Assembly (NCBI GenBank): GCA_902386205.1
Contig: CABMIH010000088.1
Span: 1-64,000 of the forward strand
Origin: an uncultured archaeon
GTDB taxonomy: Archaea; Halobacteriota; Methanosarcinia; Methanosarcinales; Methanoperedenaceae
Direction of reading: 5' to 3'
DNA length: 64,000 bases
Part shown: positions 51,007 to 59,580 of the stretch, in pieces
Numbering within the stretch: the stretch's first letter is position 1
How the letters are laid out: each line of letters starts with the position of its first letter
Notes under the pieces: model-generated
The model's database searches: none
The model's input: only the letters and a program-made list of their open reading frames with translations
Told to the model about the DNA's origin: nothing
Translations under genes and position numbers: made by a program

Positions 51007-51780
51007 ATGAAGGTAATTACAGTTCATTCATTCAAGGGAGGAACTGGAAAGACAAATATAATTGCAAGTATTTCCTTTGCACTTGCCAGCGCAGGTTATA
51101 AAGTAGGGGTTGTCGATTCTGATATGGCTCATCCCAGCTTACACATTATATATGGCATGGGAAATCAGCCGCCTCATCCGACCCTGACTGAATTCCTCCT
51201 TGGAAAATGTGAATCAACAGAAATAGTTCATGACGTCTCTCCTGAATACGGCTTCAAAAACAAACTGTATCTGATACCTTCAAACCTTAATGAGGAGATC
51301 ATCACTAAAATAGTGAGAGAAGGTTTTGAGATTGGACATATGTTCAGAGGTTTGAAGGAGATAGGGAGAAAGAAAAACCTTGACGTATTATTGATTGACA
51401 CAAAACCTGGACTTGATGAAAAAACCATGCTTTTTTTCATGATGACAGATGCCCTTTTTATTGTAATGCGCAATGATGAGGCCGACATTCGTGGTACGAT
51501 GGAATTACTAAAAATAATTGCTCATTTTAAGGTACCTATAAAATATATAATTCCTAACATGATTGAAAGCTCACATATTGAAAATGTTAACAATGAATTG
51601 AAAAAATTATTTAAAAAGGATGATGTTATAATTGCATCCTCGCTTCCTTATTCGAGTAAATTGGCCATGGAGCATTCCCCGCATATAGACAAGTTATTTA
51701 TCAGCAAATACCCGGACGATCCTTTTTCAAAGTCAATTCTTAAATTGAGAGATATGACCACACAAAAAATGGGAATATGA
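51007..51780 (+). CDS. ParA/MinD-family ATPase
   Basis: 257 residues. It has the deviant Walker A HSFKGGTGKTNIIASISFALA, the switch I region DSDMAHPSLHIIYG and the switch II/Walker B LDVLLIDTKPGLDEKTM, typical of ParA/MinD. Family members dimerise on ATP and position cargo on the nucleoid or membrane. There is no amphipathic membrane-targeting tail (the end is LRDMTTQKMGI), and no ParB partner nearby. Its place at the end of the chaperone block suggests it may localise that system or belong to a mobile or plasmid-derived segment. Confidence 0.88.
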   Translation: MKVITVHSFKGGTGKTNIIASISFALASAGYKVGVVDSDMAHPSLHIIYGMGNQPPHPTLTEFLLGKCESTEIVHDVSPEYGFKNKLYLIPSNLNEEIITKIVREGFEIGHMFRGLKEIGRKKNLDVLLIDTKPGLDEKTMLFFMMTDALFIVMRNDEADIRGTMELLKIIAHFKVPIKYIIPNMIESSHIENVNNELKKLFKKDDVIIASSLPYSSKLAMEHSPHIDKLFISKYPDDPFSKSILKLRDMTTQKMGI

Positions 51781-51831
51781 AGAGAGATTTCAGAAATTGG
51801 TTGTTCCGCTTATAGCAGATTTGACAACCTG

Positions 51832-53166
51832 CTATTCATTCTTCATCCTTGAAATCCCCTGCCTTACCTTGAGGCTCAATTTCGGGGGGACGGAATCAAG
51901 AAGTCCGGGAGCAAGATAAACTGCCTTCATGAATGCGCGGGAAGCCCTGTCGTAACTGCCAAGGTTATAATATACAGACCCGATGCCGTGGTAGGCCTCA
52001 GGAAATTCGGGAACAAGCCTTAGAGCTTCTTCAAATTCCCTGAGAGCCTCATCGTATTTTCCCTGCCCTGCATAGGCATTTCCGAGGTTATTATGGGCAG
52101 GGGCATAGCCTGGGTCGATCCTTATCGCTTCCCGGAACTCCTCGATCGCCTCCTGCTCTTTTCCCTGTTCTGTGAAAATAGTCCCGAGGGCGTTATGGGC
52201 AGGGGCATAGCCCGGCTTTATCCGCAGCGCCTCCTTTAACTCCTCGATGCCCCCTTCGAACCTGCCCTGTCCTGCATAGATATTGCCAAGGTTGCTGTGC
52301 GCTTCCACATACTGCGGGTTCAGCCTGAGGGCATGCCCCAGTTCTGCTATTGCTTCTTCGGTCCTGCCCGTATGTTCATACGCGATGGCAAGATTATTAT
52401 GTGCTTCGATATAACCGGGATCGAGATCCAGTGCGCATTGAAGCTCCTCGATCGCCTCGTCGTATCTGCCTATTTTATCGTAGGCAATTCCGAGGTTGTT
52501 ATGGATGTTGTGGGAAAGTCCCGTGCCTGCTGTCGCCTGGAAAAAGGAATAATACTCTGTGAGGAGTTTTGAAGTTTCATCATCTGTTCCGGGATTTTTC
52601 AGGTAATAATAATTTTCTTTCTGGAGATATTGCCGCCTATCCACTTCGATGATCGAGTCGATGCTGAAATCCACGAAAATCATGGAATCCGGGGAGATAC
52701 CATTAATTATAAGAAATACGTGCACACCGGCGCTTGCAGATTTTACTTCGGGTACAAGGCTGCCTGTGAGTATGTACCCGAGCTGGGTGATGGCGGCGCA
52801 TGATGCGAGTAATTCCTTTTCTTTATCTTTTTCTATTTCAGGAATATTTGCCCTATCCAGAACAGCGAAGATATCCTCATTCCGAAGATTTAGGCCGTTA
52901 ACAAGGAGCCTTATCAACTCGGTGGGAGCGTCGGGACGGTAGTAGCCCCTGTCTTCCAGGAGTTTCATTAGATTTTTTAACAAGCCAATCAATTTTTCAG
53001 TATCGTTCGATCCTGATGCAATACCTGCTGCCTGTTTGATTTTATCGAACTCTATCCCGTTGAATAAATTATCAAGGCAGCCCATGATATCATCTATTTT
53101 CGCTTCGTTATAACCAAGTCGAATGAGCTGTTCTCTGATAACATGTATAGAATTTATATCGGTCAT
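51832..53166 (-). CDS. TPR-repeat protein
   Basis: About 444 residues from ATG 53166 (MTDINSIHVIREQLIRLGYN); ATG 53220 adds 18 hydrophobic residues and lacks a ribosome site. The N-terminal ~200 residues are of unrecognised type (SIHVIREQLIRLGYNEAKIDDIM looks like a helical UBA-like motif). From about residue 215 there are six TPR units, including NNLGIAYDKIGRYDEAIEEL and SNLGNIYAGQGRFEGGIEEL. TPR arrays bind partner proteins. The 3' end is repeated at 38298-38367. Confidence 0.88.
   Translation of the reverse strand: MTDINSIHVIREQLIRLGYNEAKIDDIMGCLDNLFNGIEFDKIKQAAGIASGSNDTEKLIGLLKNLMKLLEDRGYYRPDAPTELIRLLVNGLNLRNEDIFAVLDRANIPEIEKDKEKELLASCAAITQLGYILTGSLVPEVKSASAGVHVFLIINGISPDSMIFVDFSIDSIIEVDRRQYLQKENYYYLKNPGTDDETSKLLTEYYSFFQATAGTGLSHNIHNNLGIAYDKIGRYDEAIEELQCALDLDPGYIEAHNNLAIAYEHTGRTEEAIAELGHALRLNPQYVEAHSNLGNIYAGQGRFEGGIEELKEALRIKPGYAPAHNALGTIFTEQGKEQEAIEEFREAIRIDPGYAPAHNNLGNAYAGQGKYDEALREFEEALRLVPEFPEAYHGIGSVYYNLGSYDRASRAFMKAVYLAPGLLDSVPPKLSLKVRQGISRMKNE
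51842..51911 (-). repeat. Right copy of the 70-bp direct repeat (inside the TPR gene)
   Basis: The last part of the TPR coding sequence (PGLLDSVPPKLSLKVRQGIS) is about 94% identical over 70 bases to 38298-38367, in the same orientation. The two copies are about 13.5 kb apart and enclose the chaperone block. Confidence 0.8.
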
Positions 53167-53401
53167 TTTTAGCTGGATATTCAGGAAGGATGATGTTATA
53201 TATAATACTGGCCACCTCAAAAAATAATATTTCTGACTTTTTAATTTCGTGTCTTCATCCGCATGATGCTACAAAGAGTTATATATGAACAGGATACATT
53301 ATGTCATATCAGTTAGCTTATTAGGTAGTTATAGAGCGCGGGGTTATCCCCTCTGTTCTTGCTTTTTTAGGTAGATTGATTAAATATAAACAGAGGTAAA
53401 G

Positions 53402-53614
53402 ATGTTTACAGAACAAGATAGAAATTCTCCTGTCTCAGCAGGCGCTGTCCACGATGTAGCAATTGAGGGCATTGCCAGAGAAGGAGATGGCGTTGCACGC
53501 ATAGAGGGCTTTGTGATTTTTGTGCCAGGCACGAAGGTCGGAGACAACGTAACGATAAAGATCGAGAGGGTCATGCAAAAATTTGCGATTGCAGCCCTTG
53601 CTGAGAAGAACTAA
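53402..53614 (+). CDS. TRAM-domain RNA-binding protein
   Basis: 70 residues, essentially a single TRAM (OB-fold) domain: VHDVAIEGIAREGDGVARIEGFVIFVPGT and KVGDNVTIKIERV. Stand-alone TRAM proteins are abundant in methanogenic archaea and act as RNA chaperones, some at low temperature. The CxxC mini-protein gene follows after 17 nt. A dead duplicate of this gene is at 14915-15032. Upstream, a GGGG-TTAT-CCCC hairpin near 53339 followed by a T-run could be a terminator or attenuator. Confidence 0.93.
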   Translation: MFTEQDRNSPVSAGAVHDVAIEGIAREGDGVARIEGFVIFVPGTKVGDNVTIKIERVMQKFAIAALAEKN

Positions 53615-53631
53615 ATTAAGGAGATACATAT

Positions 53632-53820
53632 ATGAATTACGAAAATAGAGGCGGCTTCAGACCGAGCGGTCCGAGAAATATGCACATGGGTCCAAGAGAG
53701 ATGCACAAAGCAACCTGCGCTGACTGCAAGCAGGAAACTGAAGTACCTTTCAAGCCGTCAGGCGACAGGCCTGTATATTGCAGGGAATGCTACCAGAACC
53801 ATAGACCAAAGAGATACTAA
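53632..53820 (+). CDS. CxxC-x17-CxxC zinc-binding mini-protein
   Basis: 62 residues. CADC and CREC are separated by 17 residues (KATCADCKQETEVPFKPSGD, then RPVYCRECYQ), and the N-terminus is Arg/Gly-rich. Nearly identical to the protein at 15048-15227. AAGGAGA precedes ATG 53632, and the TRAM gene lies 17 nt upstream, so the pair is one operon. Both partners look RNA-related; the function is unproven. Confidence 0.92.
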   Translation: MNYENRGGFRPSGPRNMHMGPREMHKATCADCKQETEVPFKPSGDRPVYCRECYQNHRPKRY

Positions 53821-53845
53821 AATAAGACGATTTTTTTATTATAAA

Positions 53846-53875
53846 CGGGCACTGATATAACAATATCGATGCCCG
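53846..53875 (+). terminator. Stem-loop after the TRAM/CxxC pair
   Basis: Arms CGGGCA (53846-53851) and TGCCCG (53870-53875) enclose a second stem GATAT/ATATC with a 4-nt loop, interrupted by one short internal mismatch. It lies 26 nt after the stop of the zinc mini-protein. A T7 run precedes rather than follows the hairpin on the plus strand, so classical termination is uncertain. Confidence 0.4.
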
Positions 53876-53977
53876 CAGAACCGTCCTTGTATCGGGGGGA
53901 GAATGTTTGACCCTTCAATCTGTTTTTAATAACACTATCATAACTTTATATATTTTTAAAACATATTTTATATTGAT

Positions 53978-55096
53978 ATGGATGCGACCAGCGAGTTTAC
54001 AATAATAGATGGCAAGCTTACGATTCTTGCAGCCTTCGGGCATGGGGGGGAACTGGATAAAACCCAATTAAAGAGGTTGATCGGTTCAGAAGTAATTGCT
54101 GAAAGATGGAATAAACCAATAGAAATTGAAAAAGCAGAAGGCGTGACCGTTATTGCCGCAGGTAGCGAAAAAATTACCTGCAATACGAATATATATACTG
54201 ATATTTTTGCCGCAGGGGTATCAATACTGCGGACAGAAATCGAGATCCGGGATAAGATTTCATTGAATGATATCCTGATAGCCCTTCATTCAAATACCAT
54301 TATCGTGGAAGGACTTGACTACCAGTCATATGTAAATAAGAGGATAAAGGAAATACGCGGGAAAATCAATCCAATAAAGGCGGTCGCATATTATCCGGAT
54401 ATTAAAAAATTCACATTTCTGAAAATTAAGGATTTTGCTCCCCAGCTCGACCAGAAAAGCCTGAGAGAGCAATATGGAGAGATAATCACACGTTTCCTTT
54501 CAGGAGAGACATCCAGCCGTGCGCTGCACAGCAAGGAAATCATGGAAAAGATCGCAAATGACCTGTCATATTATGATGAAGACCTGTTTCTTGCTACGAC
54601 CGAAGGGGCTTTTGTTATTGGCTGTGATGGTTACATCAACGAACTGCGCGAATTACTGGAACTTGCCATATCGCTTTTGCTTTTGTTCCAGATATATGAC
54701 AGAAAGATCGATCTTGAAATATCCAACGCTTTCGAGGCCCTGAAAAAACTTAACAGTTCAAGATATTATTTCATTACACAGGTGCCAAGAAAACTTGAGA
54801 AATCACTATTTATGGTCAGTGAAATCGGGCTTGTTATCCTTGATGATATTAAAGACCTGATGAATCCCCACAAAATTACGAATGATTGGTATTACCAGTC
54901 TTTCTATCAGAAAATGCTGGATACCCTCAAAGTACGGGACTATGGAAAATTGGTGCAGGAAAAGATCGATTCTCTGCAGGACCTCTACTCAACAGCAAGA
55001 GAACTTTCTACTGAGCAACTGGCTCTTTTGCTTGAGGTTGCAATAGTTCTCCTGATCTTATGGGAAGTAATTAAACCTATTATTGAATTGCTTTAA
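53978..55096 (+). CDS. RMD1/DUF155-like membrane-anchored protein
   Basis: 372 residues. A soluble N-terminal domain of ~300 residues includes VAYYPDIKKFTFLKIKDFAPQL and EDLFLATTEGAFVIGCDGYINELRELLELAISLLLLFQIYDRKI. A helix-rich stretch (YQKMLDTLKVRDYGKLVQEKIDSLQDLYSTARELS) then leads to a C-terminal hydrophobic helix (ALLLEVAIVLLILWEVI). This order resembles the RMD1/DUF155 proteins known from mitochondria, bacteria and archaea, but similarity is weak and I hold the family name loosely. Monocistronic by spacing. Confidence 0.5.
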   Translation: MDATSEFTIIDGKLTILAAFGHGGELDKTQLKRLIGSEVIAERWNKPIEIEKAEGVTVIAAGSEKITCNTNIYTDIFAAGVSILRTEIEIRDKISLNDILIALHSNTIIVEGLDYQSYVNKRIKEIRGKINPIKAVAYYPDIKKFTFLKIKDFAPQLDQKSLREQYGEIITRFLSGETSSRALHSKEIMEKIANDLSYYDEDLFLATTEGAFVIGCDGYINELRELLELAISLLLLFQIYDRKIDLEISNAFEALKKLNSSRYYFITQVPRKLEKSLFMVSEIGLVILDDIKDLMNPHKITNDWYYQSFYQKMLDTLKVRDYGKLVQEKIDSLQDLYSTARELSTEQLALLLEVAIVLLILWEVIKPIIELL

Positions 55097-55203
55097 TTGC
55101 TTTGTTCAATCATCATTCGTAATTATAATTGGTATATTAGTAATAAACGATGTTTTTCTGCGGTTATGATAGGCATGTTCGGTAAATTTCAAATTTTTTT
55201 GGT

Positions 55204-55446
55204 TTAAGGTTTCAGAATCTCTAACCCGGTTACTTTTGAAATTTCGTCGAATCTCTTATCTGTCGAGGCAATCTTATCTGCTCCATTCGTCACGGCAATA
55301 CCCGCTATAAGTACATCAAGAGCGTTAACAGGTTTTCCAACAGTTAAGATATCTGCCATTATTTCGCTTGATTTTTCTGCGGCTCTAAAACTACTTTTGA
55401 AACCCCAAAATTCAGGCGCCGATGTAAATCGAAAATATTCACTATA
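55204..55446 (-). pseudogene. Truncated VapC (PIN-domain) gene
   Basis: The minus-strand frame is open for about 80 codons without a start codon. It reads EFWGFKSSFRAAEKSSEIMA, then PVNALDVLIAGIAVTNGADK and IASTDKRFDEISKVTGLEIL. The latter is the C-terminal half of a PIN ribonuclease with its conserved acidic residues (D-V-L-I-A and T-D-K-R-F). The N-terminal half with the first catalytic Asp is missing and no antitoxin gene is adjacent. A remnant of a toxin-antitoxin locus. The rest of 55097-55600 shows nothing else. Confidence 0.75.
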
Positions 55447-55600
55447 TCAATTATTCTCAAAAGGAAGGTTTTTGATTACTGTTATTTATATCAAATGGAA
55501 CAAATGAATTCGAGTATCTCAATCTCCAGCGATCAATATATGAAAATTTGGGCGAAAGTTTAATGGGAAAATATTCGAATAGCAAGAGGGGTGAAAAATA

Positions 55601-56182
55601 ATGAAAATTTGGATAAAGGCTCTTTTGCTGGCAATTATATTAATGGCTGTTATAAATGTTTTAATTTATGCAACAACCGGATTACAGCAGGGGTTTGTTA
55701 TAGAGTCAAACAGTATGAATCCAAATATGCAAAGTGGCGATTTGATTTTGGTGCAATCATCTCAACGTGTAGATATCAAAACATACGAAGATGGTAAGCT
55801 ACTTGATTATAAATCTTTTAACGATTATGGTGATGTAATTGCATATAAACCGTTTGGGAGGGAAAGATTATCACCTATCATACATCGTGCCATGTATTAT
55901 GTTGAAGAAGGAAAACCTATGTGGATTGACGGACCTTCGGCGCCTCATGCAGGTTATATCACAAAAGGGGACAATGTAAAGACAAACCCTTCCTATGACC
56001 AGCAAGGAAGCATCAGTTATAATCAGCCGGTTAAAAAGGAATGGATTATAGGAGTTGCAAAAGTAAGATACCCTTATCTGGGGTATTTATCATCTGGTAT
56101 AGGCGGCACTATTCTTATTTGGGCTGTGGTGTATATTATTATTTTAGGATATTTAATTAGAAGGAGAAAACATACTTCATAA
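55601..56182 (+). CDS. Signal peptidase I (archaeal/ER type)
   Basis: 193 residues. An N-terminal membrane helix precedes the catalytic Ser motif VIESNSMNPNMQSGDLILV (Ser about residue 38) and the catalytic His in SPIIHRAMYYVEEG (about residue 93), which marks the Sec11-like Ser/His type. GYITKGDNVKTNPSYDQ is the Box E Asp region. A second C-terminal helix with a basic tail ends the protein, as in archaeal enzymes. It cleaves signal peptides of exported proteins. GGGGTGA precedes the start. No operon partner. Confidence 0.88.
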   Translation: MKIWIKALLLAIILMAVINVLIYATTGLQQGFVIESNSMNPNMQSGDLILVQSSQRVDIKTYEDGKLLDYKSFNDYGDVIAYKPFGRERLSPIIHRAMYYVEEGKPMWIDGPSAPHAGYITKGDNVKTNPSYDQQGSISYNQPVKKEWIIGVAKVRYPYLGYLSSGIGGTILIWAVVYIIILGYLIRRRKHTS

Positions 56183-56325
56183 AAATTATTAATCTATTAT
56201 AAGATGTTGTAAAATAGATCGTCACAGCATGTTGATTTTAATGTTGCTACTATTTGTAGGATTCATTCTCATGCCCCGATTATATATTTATTATCAGATT
56301 TAAAAACATGAGGGATTTTTTATGC

Positions 56326-58848
56326 TTAAAATCTCACCCTCCTGTAAAAGACCGCTTTCACCATTTCTGCCGCGATAATGTAAATGGCCACGATCACTAC
56401 CATAAGAATAAGGAACGAAATCGGAAGTTGGCTGAATCCAAATACCTTCCCGATCGGCATGAATGGGAAAAGAAATGCGCTTGCAGCGATCAGCAGTGTG
56501 GCTGCGGACAGGTACTTCCCCGGGACGCTCTTGAAGAAAGGTTTTTTTGTACGGATAACGAGCACGATCAACGAAGCTGAAATAACAGATTCCATGAACC
56601 AGCCTGTCCTGAACTGGTCAGGTGTTGCTTGCAAGATGAAAAACAATGCGCCGAATGTAAGATAGTCAAATACGGAACTTAAGATTCCAAAGACAAGCAT
56701 AAAATTGCGGATAAAACCTATGTCCCAGCGCCTGGGATGATCGACCATTTCGCTATCCACGCTATCGTTAGCTATTGTCATCTCCGGGATATCAGTCATG
56801 AGATTGGTGAGCAGGATCTGTCCGGGCAACAGGGGAAGAAAAGGCAGGAAGAGCGATACTCCAGCCATGCTGAACATGTTCCCGAAATTGGCGCTCGTGG
56901 CCATGAACACATACTTGAGGGTATTAGCAAATGTCATTCTTCCTTCGCGCACACCCTGAACAAGAACACCTAAATCCTTTTCCTGAAGCACAATATCGGC
57001 AGCATCTTTTGCAACATCCACGGCGCTATCGACAGATATGCCGACATCGCACACATGAAGTGCAGAAGCGTCATTAATTCCATCTCCAATATACCCCACA
57101 ACATTCCCACTCTTTTTTAGAGCCAGGATAATACGTTCTTTCTGGTTTGGCTCGACTTCTGCAAATATATTTATATCATTCACCCGCTTGCGCAGCGCTT
57201 CATCACTCATTGAGCGAAGGTCCGAACCCGTGAGGATTTGCGGGTTCGAAAATCCAACCTGATGACTGACATTGGCGGCGACCAGTCTGTTGTCCCCTGT
57301 GACGACCTTGAGTGAGATTCCAAGGTGATTCAGCTGGTTTATTGTGTCTGCAATTCCAGACTTTGGCGGATCAAAGAGAACGAGAAATCCTAAAAATGTC
57401 ATCGCCGTTTCATGGTCTTTGGTTATGAGCGAATCTGGCCCGACATCCCTGTAAGCAACACCCAACATGCGCAGGCCCTTACTGCTGTGCTTCTCAAAGC
57501 ACTGCTGGATATGTTCCTTCACCGTGGCTATATCCACGATCTTTCCATCGGAAGTTTCTGCTGATGAACAGACAGCCAGCACATTCCGCAGGGCGCCTTT
57601 GGTCACCATCAGGTGCTTATCGTCTTTCAAGATAAGGATGCTCAGTCTCTTGCGAATGAAGTCATACGGTACTTCATCCAGTTTCTGGTAGCCAGGCACT
57701 TTAAACTGGCTAAAGCTTCGGATAGCGCTGTCTATCGGGTTCGTGAAACCTGTCTCGAAAAAAGCATTGAGATAAGCATAGAAAAGAACTTTTTCGCTCT
57801 CCTTTCCTTCAACATCAAGAGTGGAGTGGACTCGAACCACCCCTTCTGTCAGAGTGCCGGTCTTATCTGAACAGAGCACGTTCATACTGCCAAAATTCTC
57901 AATAGAGGCAAGGCGTTTAACGATCACTTTCTTGAGCGCCATTCGCTTTGCGCCGTGCGCAAGGTTCACGCTGATTATCGCAGGCAGCAGTTGCGGGGTC
58001 AGCCCGACAGCGAGCGCCAGGGAAAAAAGAAGAGATTCCAGTACCGGGCGTCCCAGATAGGCGTTGATTGCAAAAATTGCGATCACCAGCAGGAGGGTAA
58101 TTTCCATAAGGAAATACCCGAACCTCCTGACGCCGCGCTCAAACTCCGTCTCCGGCGGCCGCAGTTTTAACCGCTCTGAGACCTTACCGAATTCGGTTTC
58201 TGTCCCTGTGCAGACAACCACAGCTTTCGCACTGCCACTCACAACATGAGTACCCATAAAAAGCGTGTTGTTCCGCTGACCAAGCTCTGTTTCTTTCGCC
58301 AGTTCCCCGGCTGATTTTTCTACCGGATATGTTTCGCCTGTCAGCGTGGCTTCATCGACAAATAAGTCTTTGGATTCAAGGATCAGGCAGTCCCCGGGAA
58401 TAATATCTCCTCCGCTGAGGATAATAACATCCCCGGACACTATCTCTTCGACAGGAATTTCGCTCGGGCTTCCATCACGCAGCACTGTGGCTTTAATTTG
58501 CACGATAGCGAGCAACTTCTCGATTGCATTAGCCGCTCCTCGCTCCTGCCAGAATCCGAGAAGGCCGCTTATAAAGACAATTGCAAGGATAATAAGAACA
58601 TCAAAATGTTCATGCAGGAAAAATGACAATCCTGCCGCAAAGAGAAGGATGAGTGTAATGGGACTTTTGAATTGGGCAAGAAAAAGCGCAAGTGAGTCCG
58701 ATCTTTTTCTGGGCGTCAGGAGATTGGAGCCAAAACGCGTGAGTCGCTTCCGTGCTTCATTGCTGGTAATGCCCAGTGTTGTTGTCTTGAGGCGCGAAAG
58801 TATTTCGGCGGCAGGGAGGCTCCAGAAAGCCAGAGGTCGTTGATCCAT
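56326..58848 (-). CDS. mgtA: P-type ATPase, MgtA-like (P3B magnesium type)
   Basis: About 840 residues from ATG 58848 (MDQRPLAFWSL); ATG 58884 adds twelve residues in the same frame. Signature features are the actuator motif DEATLTGETYPVEKS, phosphorylation site VLCSDKTGTLTEG, nucleotide-binding GALRNVLAVCSS and the hinge GYIGDGINDASALHVCDVGISVDSAVDVAKDAADIVL. Ten membrane helices are expected. The pattern NFGNMFSMAGVSLFLPFLPLLPGQILLTNLMTD in M5-M6 fits MgtA/MgtB. It imports Mg2+. No MgtC or leader regulator is visible. Confidence 0.88.
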   Translation of the reverse strand: MDQRPLAFWSLPAAEILSRLKTTTLGITSNEARKRLTRFGSNLLTPRKRSDSLALFLAQFKSPITLILLFAAGLSFFLHEHFDVLIILAIVFISGLLGFWQERGAANAIEKLLAIVQIKATVLRDGSPSEIPVEEIVSGDVIILSGGDIIPGDCLILESKDLFVDEATLTGETYPVEKSAGELAKETELGQRNNTLFMGTHVVSGSAKAVVVCTGTETEFGKVSERLKLRPPETEFERGVRRFGYFLMEITLLLVIAIFAINAYLGRPVLESLLFSLALAVGLTPQLLPAIISVNLAHGAKRMALKKVIVKRLASIENFGSMNVLCSDKTGTLTEGVVRVHSTLDVEGKESEKVLFYAYLNAFFETGFTNPIDSAIRSFSQFKVPGYQKLDEVPYDFIRKRLSILILKDDKHLMVTKGALRNVLAVCSSAETSDGKIVDIATVKEHIQQCFEKHSSKGLRMLGVAYRDVGPDSLITKDHETAMTFLGFLVLFDPPKSGIADTINQLNHLGISLKVVTGDNRLVAANVSHQVGFSNPQILTGSDLRSMSDEALRKRVNDINIFAEVEPNQKERIILALKKSGNVVGYIGDGINDASALHVCDVGISVDSAVDVAKDAADIVLQEKDLGVLVQGVREGRMTFANTLKYVFMATSANFGNMFSMAGVSLFLPFLPLLPGQILLTNLMTDIPEMTIANDSVDSEMVDHPRRWDIGFIRNFMLVFGILSSVFDYLTFGALFFILQATPDQFRTGWFMESVISASLIVLVIRTKKPFFKSVPGKYLSAATLLIAASAFLFPFMPIGKVFGFSQLPISFLILMVVIVAIYIIAAEMVKAVFYRRVRF

Positions 58849-58925
58849 TGGATCAATTTTCTTAGAAATGTTGAATAGTTGCATATGATCATCAGGTAAA
58901 TTCGGTACTGTTAATTTATTCTTGA

Positions 58926-59414
58926 TTAAGATAATATATACCTTCTCGTTTCGATATTATTTCTCAAAAATTCTAATACATCTCTCAAATACGGTTCTGT
59001 CCCCGGAACAATAACTGCATGGCTTTTTCCCCAATTGTTTATACAATTGTCAATAGTCTCCCCACGATTCTTTATCCGATCCTTATTATCGTAAATATTA
59101 TCGACAGCAAGATGCAGATAGTAGCACTTTATATATTCTTTTCTTGTTGCCAGCAGCCATTTTAGATCCTCTTCCTTTACCCATTTCTTTTTTCCTCTTT
59201 CGCCCAATGGATCCTTTACTGATCCTGCACTTTCGATTAAAGTTCTAATTGACACATTCAAGTGCCCACACACGAATATTTTTCTCTCAGTATTGTGTTC
59301 TTCAAATTCTTTTGGAGGATCTATATCATCTATGAATCTATTGATTTCATTTGATATGCGATTCGGTATCCCTGCCATTTCTGCTATTTTATCGTGTTCT
59401 GTAAATCCTGCCAT
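58926..59414 (-). CDS. Hypothetical protein
   Basis: 162 residues, soluble and highly charged, with AAAGGT before ATG 59414. Segments such as TERKIFVCGHLNVSIRTLIESAGSV and SHAVIVPGTEPYLRDVLEFLRNN suggest an α/β fold, and the middle (KYYLHLAVDNIYDNKDRIKN-like stretch) is helical. I do not recognise a family. It lies between the MgtA gene (same strand, 41 nt after this gene's stop to the ATPase start codon region) and the divergent kinase gene. Confidence 0.55.
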   Translation of the reverse strand: MAGFTEHDKIAEMAGIPNRISNEINRFIDDIDPPKEFEEHNTERKIFVCGHLNVSIRTLIESAGSVKDPLGERGKKKWVKEEDLKWLLATRKEYIKCYYLHLAVDNIYDNKDRIKNRGETIDNCINNWGKSHAVIVPGTEPYLRDVLEFLRNNIETRRYILS

Positions 59415-59580
59415 TTTTTTACCTTTGACTATGATTGCTTTTTATGCAATAAAATAATAAGCGTATATTCATAAGACGAAGCAAAACGCATAGTTTCTTC
59501 GCACACCTTCCACTCCCATCCAGGGGCAATCTCAAGCACAAAGTAAATATAGAATTCAGGCAATAAATACAGATGATTGA

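Noticed and set aside
53330-53370. Attenuator hairpin before the TRAM gene
   Set aside because: The stem is only four G-C pairs with a T-run some distance away; mentioned with the TRAM gene but not listed as a feature.
55591-55797. Frame of 68 codons overlapping the start of the signal peptidase gene
   Set aside because: Out of frame with a protein that has complete catalytic motifs; no function visible.
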